Shown here: positions 60,127 through 64,000 of the stretch, in pieces
Layout of the letters: the number at the start of each line of letters is the position of its first letter
Numbering within the stretch: position 1 is the first letter of the stretch
Source of the DNA: JAVXAG01 sp040307645
Lineage (GTDB): Bacteria; Bacillota; Clostridia; Peptostreptococcales; Anaerovoracaceae
Length of the DNA: 64,000 nt
NCBI GenBank assembly: GCA_040307645.1
Contig: JAWRJF010000009.1
Location: forward strand, 42,928 to 106,927
Direction: 5' to 3'
Made by a program: the position numbers and the translations under genes
The notes under the pieces: generated by a model
Database searches by the model: none
What the model saw: only the letters and a program-made list of their open reading frames with translations
Told to the model about the DNA's origin: nothing

Positions 60127-61453
60127 AGTCTATTAATTCTTGTAAAACCTGATTCGCTATTGGCCCTGATACCGAGCTTCCATACCCTCCATTTTCAACG
60201 CACACAATAAAGGCATATGGATGATCTTCATTTTTTATAAAGCCTACAAACCAAGCATTTGGTGCCTTGTAGCCACCCACTTCTGCAGTTCCTGATTTTG
60301 CATATATATCTAGGTTAGGAAAATTGCCCTCACCATAATTTGACTTGACATTGTTCTTCATCATCTTCTGAAGTTCTCCTGCAGTGTCAGAAGACAGCAT
60401 CTGATCTGTTTCTTTTTTATAAGGAAACAGGGATTTCAATATTACCGGTGAAGCAGCCTTTCCACCTGATGCGATGGCACCCATATATGCCATCATTGAA
60501 CAAGGGTTAATCTGATCCTCATATTGTCCAATTCCAGCCCAACCAAGATTTAGCCTTGCCTCTTTAGGGAATGTAAAGGAACCTTTTGCAGTTTCAATCC
60601 CATTTACATCATAAGATTTAGTCAGGCCAAGTTTCTTAACGTAATCCTCCATAACCTCTGAACCAACCTGTAATGTAAGTGTGGCATAAGCACAATTGCA
60701 TGACTGTGCTAAAGCCCCATAAAAATCTACCTTACCATGGACAGATGGACAAGTTATTTTTTCTCCATTTATTTCTTTTGAACCAGTGCACTGATAAGAA
60801 AAATTATCAATATCCCCTAGGTTATCAATGGCCGCTGCCGTGGTAACCAGCTTAAATATCGACCCCGGTACTATAGTAGATGAAAAGAACTTGTTTATAT
60901 ATATTCCCGAAGTGTCATCGTCGGAAATTTGTGGTGGATTTGCAGGATCAAAACCAGGGGAACTTACCAGACATAGTATTTCACCGGTTTTATAGTTATA
61001 AACACCTACAGTGCCGTTTCTTCCTCCCAAAGCATTATATGCAGTTTTGCAAGCTTCAGTATCTATAGTAAGTTTAACATCTTTCCCACGATTGCCTAAA
61101 CTATATGTTCCAGTAATTAAATTATATCCTACCAGCTTACTTCTAAAAGCATTTTCCGCAGAAGTAGCTATGTTGCCATGTTTATCTCCAACAACATGAA
61201 CTGTAGCTCTTCTTACGCTCTCGTCATCACTGTATTTTACATCACCATCTTTATTCTCTGCCAAAACATTTCCATCTCTATCCAAAATACGCCCTACATC
61301 TAAGATGCCCTCTTCGTAAATACTATCATTTGCATAGAAAGTCGCCCAATTCTTGCCGTGCAAAACAAAACGTCCTACAAAAAATGCAACCCCTAAAAAA
61401 AGAACGGCAGCCAGTGTAAGACAAATAATAGCCCTTTTCTCTAGTTTTTTCAT
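60125..61453 (-). CDS. Class B penicillin-binding protein (PbpA-like)
   Basis: Peptidoglycan transpeptidase anchored in the membrane, 442 aa. One N-terminal membrane helix (about 9-30). The transpeptidase triad is intact: SxxK at Ser198-Lys201 (VPGSIFKL), SxN at Ser251-Asn253 (AQSCNCAYA) and KSG at Lys386-Gly388 (YAKSGTAEVG). The N-terminal non-catalytic part is short, as in actinobacterial PbpA and some clostridial PBPs. The gene overlaps the FHA-RodA gene by four bases, so the two should act as a SEDS-PBP pair. Confidence 0.93.
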   Translation of the reverse strand: MKKLEKRAIICLTLAAVLFLGVAFFVGRFVLHGKNWATFYANDSIYEEGILDVGRILDRDGNVLAENKDGDVKYSDDESVRRATVHVVGDKHGNIATSAENAFRSKLVGYNLITGTYSLGNRGKDVKLTIDTEACKTAYNALGGRNGTVGVYNYKTGEILCLVSSPGFDPANPPQISDDDTSGIYINKFFSSTIVPGSIFKLVTTAAAIDNLGDIDNFSYQCTGSKEINGEKITCPSVHGKVDFYGALAQSCNCAYATLTLQVGSEVMEDYVKKLGLTKSYDVNGIETAKGSFTFPKEARLNLGWAGIGQYEDQINPCSMMAYMGAIASGGKAASPVILKSLFPYKKETDQMLSSDTAGELQKMMKNNVKSNYGEGNFPNLDIYAKSGTAEVGGYKAPNAWFVGFIKNEDHPYAFIVCVENGGYGSSVSGPIANQVLQELID

Positions 61454-63318
61454 TTGTCGTCACCCCCAAAAATTTCCTTAAGCATTTCATCGCTATAGGA
61501 ATCTATATCGCTAGAATACCCTCTGGCGCTCTCTTCCATTTCAGGATCACTCATTCCTTTATCCTTAAGGCTAATAGCCACACTTGCGTTTTGTCTAGTA
61601 TCTGCAGCTTTTAGAAAGGCTAACAAACCCCAGGAAACTAACATGCTGGTTCCTCCGTTAGATACAAATGGAAAAGTTACACCTGTAAGAGGAAATAAAT
61701 CTACTGATCCAAATACATTAAGTGCTGTCTGAAACAGGAACATGGACATTGCAGAACAAGCACCTATAGTATAAAAGGTAGATCTTCCTGCCATAATTGA
61801 ATTTACTGCAAAAATTGAAAGTGTAATTATAGAAATAACAGCTAATACTGCTATAATCAAACCCCATTCTTCTGTTATAAGTCCAAAGACTAAGTCTGTA
61901 TCCGAGGCACTTACAGTATTGAGCCATCCATTGCCAGCCCCAACACCAACGAACCCTCCACTACCGGCAGCACACATGGTTCTAGTCTGCTGATATCCTG
62001 TAGAGTCGGCATATTCCCAAACATGACCCCATGCCGCAAATCTATCGGCAATATAAGATTTAAACTTTAATACCATAAGTCCAGCCACACCCGCTGCACC
62101 TACAATTAAAACTAGCTTTGAAAAGTCTCCACTCCTTAAGAAAGATATTATTAAATATGTTACAAAGAAAATCATTGCAGTACCGAAATCGCCCATTAAC
62201 GCTAAGCATCCTAAACAAAAACCAGAGAATATCATAAATATCGTAAGGTTTTTCTTTTGGAATAATTCATCTAAAGATGCTGCTCCTATCCAAACGAATG
62301 CAATCTTCACCAGCTCAGATGGTTGAAATGAAATACCACCAAGTTCTACCCAGTTAGCAGCACCATACTTTAAGGTACCGAAAGCTAAGTTAAAGATTAA
62401 CAAGCCTACTGCACCGATCATCAAATAATTCCTCATAGCTTTGGCACGTTCCAAATTTCTTAAAAATACGCACATACCAAAAAATAAAACTACACCTAAA
62501 GCTATAGCAATAAACTGTTTTAATACTGCATCAGGGTATTTTGATGCGGTGACTGCAAGGCTTAGTGTCGAAAGGAAGAAGGCTATAGTTTCCATCTCGA
62601 AGCCTTTTCTCCTCATAGTTCTCAATGTTATAACATAAAACCACATGATACCGCTAAGGAAAGCAAAAGACACTGCAATAGAAAATGCAAACTGGTCTTT
62701 TAATGCCACCATTAATTGAATCACAGTCATAGCTTGAAAAATAGACAATGCAATTAAGGATGGCCAAGGCGATATTGGTCTGGTATCCTCTTTTCTAAGT
62801 TTAATATTGTTTTGACGCTCTTCAACACTAATTGGAAACAGCGTTAATTCGGTAAATCCAATTACAATTTTGTCTCCTGGATTAATCGGAATAGCTTTAT
62901 TAGGTCTTGCCGTAATGCCATCTACCATGGCCCCATTTTTAGAACCCAAGTCTGTATACTTCCACTTTCCCTTAAAATCTCTAGACAACGTACCGTGATT
63001 TCTCGATACAGCTCTATCATCTATTAAAATATCTGCACTTTTTGCTCTTCCAATTACGTTTTCCCAATGAGTGATAGGAATATTTTCACCTGTGTTTAAG
63101 TGAAGATAAGCCCAAACCTCTGATGGATTTTTTGTCTGGAGTAAAGACTTGATTGACTTTACTAAAATAAATATAGCCAAAAATATAAAAACCCATCTTG
63201 CAATAGCAGTATATAGTATCCCAATGCTTTGATTAGTATTTATAATCTCCCTGACACTCTCTGTAAACCCTTGAAATGCAATAGGCAAATTTTGAAGAAA
63301 TTCTTTTACTGCTTCCAT
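61450..63318 (-). CDS. FHA-domain RodA/FtsW-type glycosyltransferase
   Basis: SEDS-family peptidoglycan polymerase with an extra phosphopeptide-binding domain, about 622 aa. A membrane helix (about 33-54) is followed by an FHA domain (about 75-145) with IGRAKSADILIDDRAVSRNHG and LGSKNGAMVDG. Ten or so membrane segments follow (about 190-580). SEDS signatures are GGISFQPSELVKIAFVW, and VTFPFVSNGGTSMLVSWGLLAFL near the C-terminus. The start at 63318 has GAGGGGG upstream. FHA domains bind phosphothreonine, so a Ser/Thr kinase probably regulates this wall synthase. A TATAAT element lies at 63355-63360 on this strand. Confidence 0.92.
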   Translation of the reverse strand: MEAVKEFLQNLPIAFQGFTESVREIINTNQSIGILYTAIARWVFIFLAIFILVKSIKSLLQTKNPSEVWAYLHLNTGENIPITHWENVIGRAKSADILIDDRAVSRNHGTLSRDFKGKWKYTDLGSKNGAMVDGITARPNKAIPINPGDKIVIGFTELTLFPISVEERQNNIKLRKEDTRPISPWPSLIALSIFQAMTVIQLMVALKDQFAFSIAVSFAFLSGIMWFYVITLRTMRRKGFEMETIAFFLSTLSLAVTASKYPDAVLKQFIAIALGVVLFFGMCVFLRNLERAKAMRNYLMIGAVGLLIFNLAFGTLKYGAANWVELGGISFQPSELVKIAFVWIGAASLDELFQKKNLTIFMIFSGFCLGCLALMGDFGTAMIFFVTYLIISFLRSGDFSKLVLIVGAAGVAGLMVLKFKSYIADRFAAWGHVWEYADSTGYQQTRTMCAAGSGGFVGVGAGNGWLNTVSASDTDLVFGLITEEWGLIIAVLAVISIITLSIFAVNSIMAGRSTFYTIGACSAMSMFLFQTALNVFGSVDLFPLTGVTFPFVSNGGTSMLVSWGLLAFLKAADTRQNASVAISLKDKGMSDPEMEESARGYSSDIDSYSDEMLKEIFGGDDK

Positions 63319-63392
63319 TTTTCCCCCTCGTGTTTTAAAGTAGTATTTTTTCATATTATATCATAAGTGCCTATTTATTTAAATAAAATAAA

Positions 63393-63860
63393 GGTTCTAT
63401 AATAAATGTTAGGAATATTAGGGAATGTTATCCTAGTTTGCCAGGGGTTTTATCTGCTCCGAGATAGTGCTAGTCGCTGGAGTTTATAGCAGATTAGATA
63501 ATTCTCCGGCATTGGGATCATAGTTTTTCCCGGGTTTTATCACAATGCTCCACTTTCTCGGTTTTCTGGGATAAAAAGTTATCCCAAATCCAACATTTCG
63601 CATTGATTTGGGATAATAATCTTCATTTTTCTTCCATATAATTCTATTTTTAGCAACGATTTCTATTTTTTTATCACACTTTTATGGTTTTTTAACCGTC
63701 TGGGATAAAAATTTATCCCAGATTTGCTTCGAATTGCGCTTCTGTGATAAATCACTAGTCACCAGGGGTTTTATCTGCTCCGAGATAGCGTCAAGGTTGG
63801 CTAGATTAGTCGGATTTAGATCTAGGTTGGATAGGTTGATCTAGGTTAGACCGGGTTTTA
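63393..63860 (+). repeat. Intergenic repeat copy 4 (right end truncated)
   Basis: Left border GGTTCTATAATAAATGTTAGG matches the other copies, and GAGTTTATAGCAG matches the left-module end. The core (63535-63753, 219 bp) is closed by TTTTATCACAA and TTCTGTGATAAATC and keeps the TGGGATAAAAAGTTATCCCA, TTATCCCAAAT/ATTTGGGATAA and TGGGATAAAAATTTATCCCA pairs. A 27-bp direct repeat (63441-63467 and 63762-63788) brackets the core. The CCCCAACATTT right end is missing; sequence beyond about 63867 belongs to a likely insertion sequence. Confidence 0.8.
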
Positions 63861-63866
63861 GATAAT

Positions 63867-64000
63867 GTCTATATAATGGTGTAAATTCAAAAATAAAAAA
63901 ATGAGCACATAGCTCATGCTTTCAGTTAAAATGTTAATAACAACAAAAACACAAATTGAAAGGAATGAAGAACTATGGCTCAATTAAATTTTACACTAGA
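63867..64000 (+). mobile_element. Left end of a probable insertion sequence
   Basis: TATAATGGTGTAAATTC (about 63870-63888) resembles terminal repeats of IS256-family elements, and a small ATGAGC/GCTCAT hairpin and a ribosome binding site precede an ORF cut by the window edge. The other end lies outside, so the family is uncertain. Confidence 0.45.
63975..64000 (+). CDS. Start of a probable transposase, truncated by window edge
   Basis: Only eight complete codons are visible (MAQLNFTL), preceded by GAAAGGAATGA. This opening is like those of IS256-family transposases (usually M-x-Q-x-x-F-T-L). The call rests on a very short peptide and on the terminal-repeat-like sequence about 100 bp upstream. 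Confidence 0.4.

Overview
The window reads as a core-genome segment of a low-G+C, endospore-forming anaerobe of the class Clostridia. This is supported by the AT-rich sequence with strong GGAGG-type ribosome binding sites, a GerA/SpoVAF-type germination protein, a GerMN lipoprotein, FabK-type enoyl reductase, the cdaA-cdaR-glmM-glmS cluster and a raiA-type RNA upstream of hpf. I cannot name the species. Almost every long reading frame has a recognisable family. No tRNA, rRNA, CRISPR array or prophage was seen.

Layout. 1-2.3 kb: NAD(P)H-hydrate dehydratase (cut by the window edge) behind the Mg2+ transporter mgtE, which has an unusual leader with a 28-codon ORF and competing hairpins. 2.4-3.9 kb: glutamate dehydrogenase. 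4.2-9.3 kb: addA and gpmI, divergent from interleaved promoters. 9.4-12.6 kb: cobO and two flavoproteins in an overlapping operon. 12.8-22.5 kb: HdeD-like protein, small stress protein, DinB polymerase, flavodoxin, pfkA, dnaE, and a mocR/lysE-type exporter pair. 23.7-34.3 kb: one 13-gene fatty-acid synthesis operon (acpP-accBCDA-fabH-fabK-second FabK-like-fabD-fabG-fabF-fabZ-marR). A 46-bp palindromic site sits on its promoter, and the likely regulator is the last gene. 34.5-41.2 kb: two BrnQ carriers, gltX, an orphan GerA protein and a small membrane protein. 41.2-49.1 kb: a tiny hydrophobic ORF with a sigma-K-like promoter, a UPF0340 protein, SAH hydrolase, the GerMN lipoprotein and the glmS-glmM-cdaR-cdaA cluster. 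49.2-55.4 kb: hpf with its raiA RNA, then comF, recD2, cca and yhaM. 55.4-63.3 kb: nadE, a two-component system, an NSS-family transporter, and a PBP/FHA-RodA pair.

The most unusual content is a family of intergenic repeats, not a protein system. Copies lie at 3896-4232, 9291-9360 (end module only), 22487-23607 (with three tandem cores) and 63393 to about 63860. A full copy has AAATGTTGGGGTGA-like inverted ends, a left-end hairpin that can serve as a terminator, and a core of about 220 bp closed by GATTTATCACAAAG / CTTTGTGATAAATC. The core contains conserved, partly mutually exclusive GGGATAA/TTATCCC hairpins. The largest copy also carries a GGGG array with an 8-nt period. The copy at the right edge is abutted by what looks like an insertion sequence. 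The second notable item is the mgtE leader, whose architecture suggests translational attenuation.

All calls come from reading the sequence and from knowledge of the families. No database search or folding program was run. Coordinates of start codons were moved from the longest ORF to the start that has a ribosome binding site.
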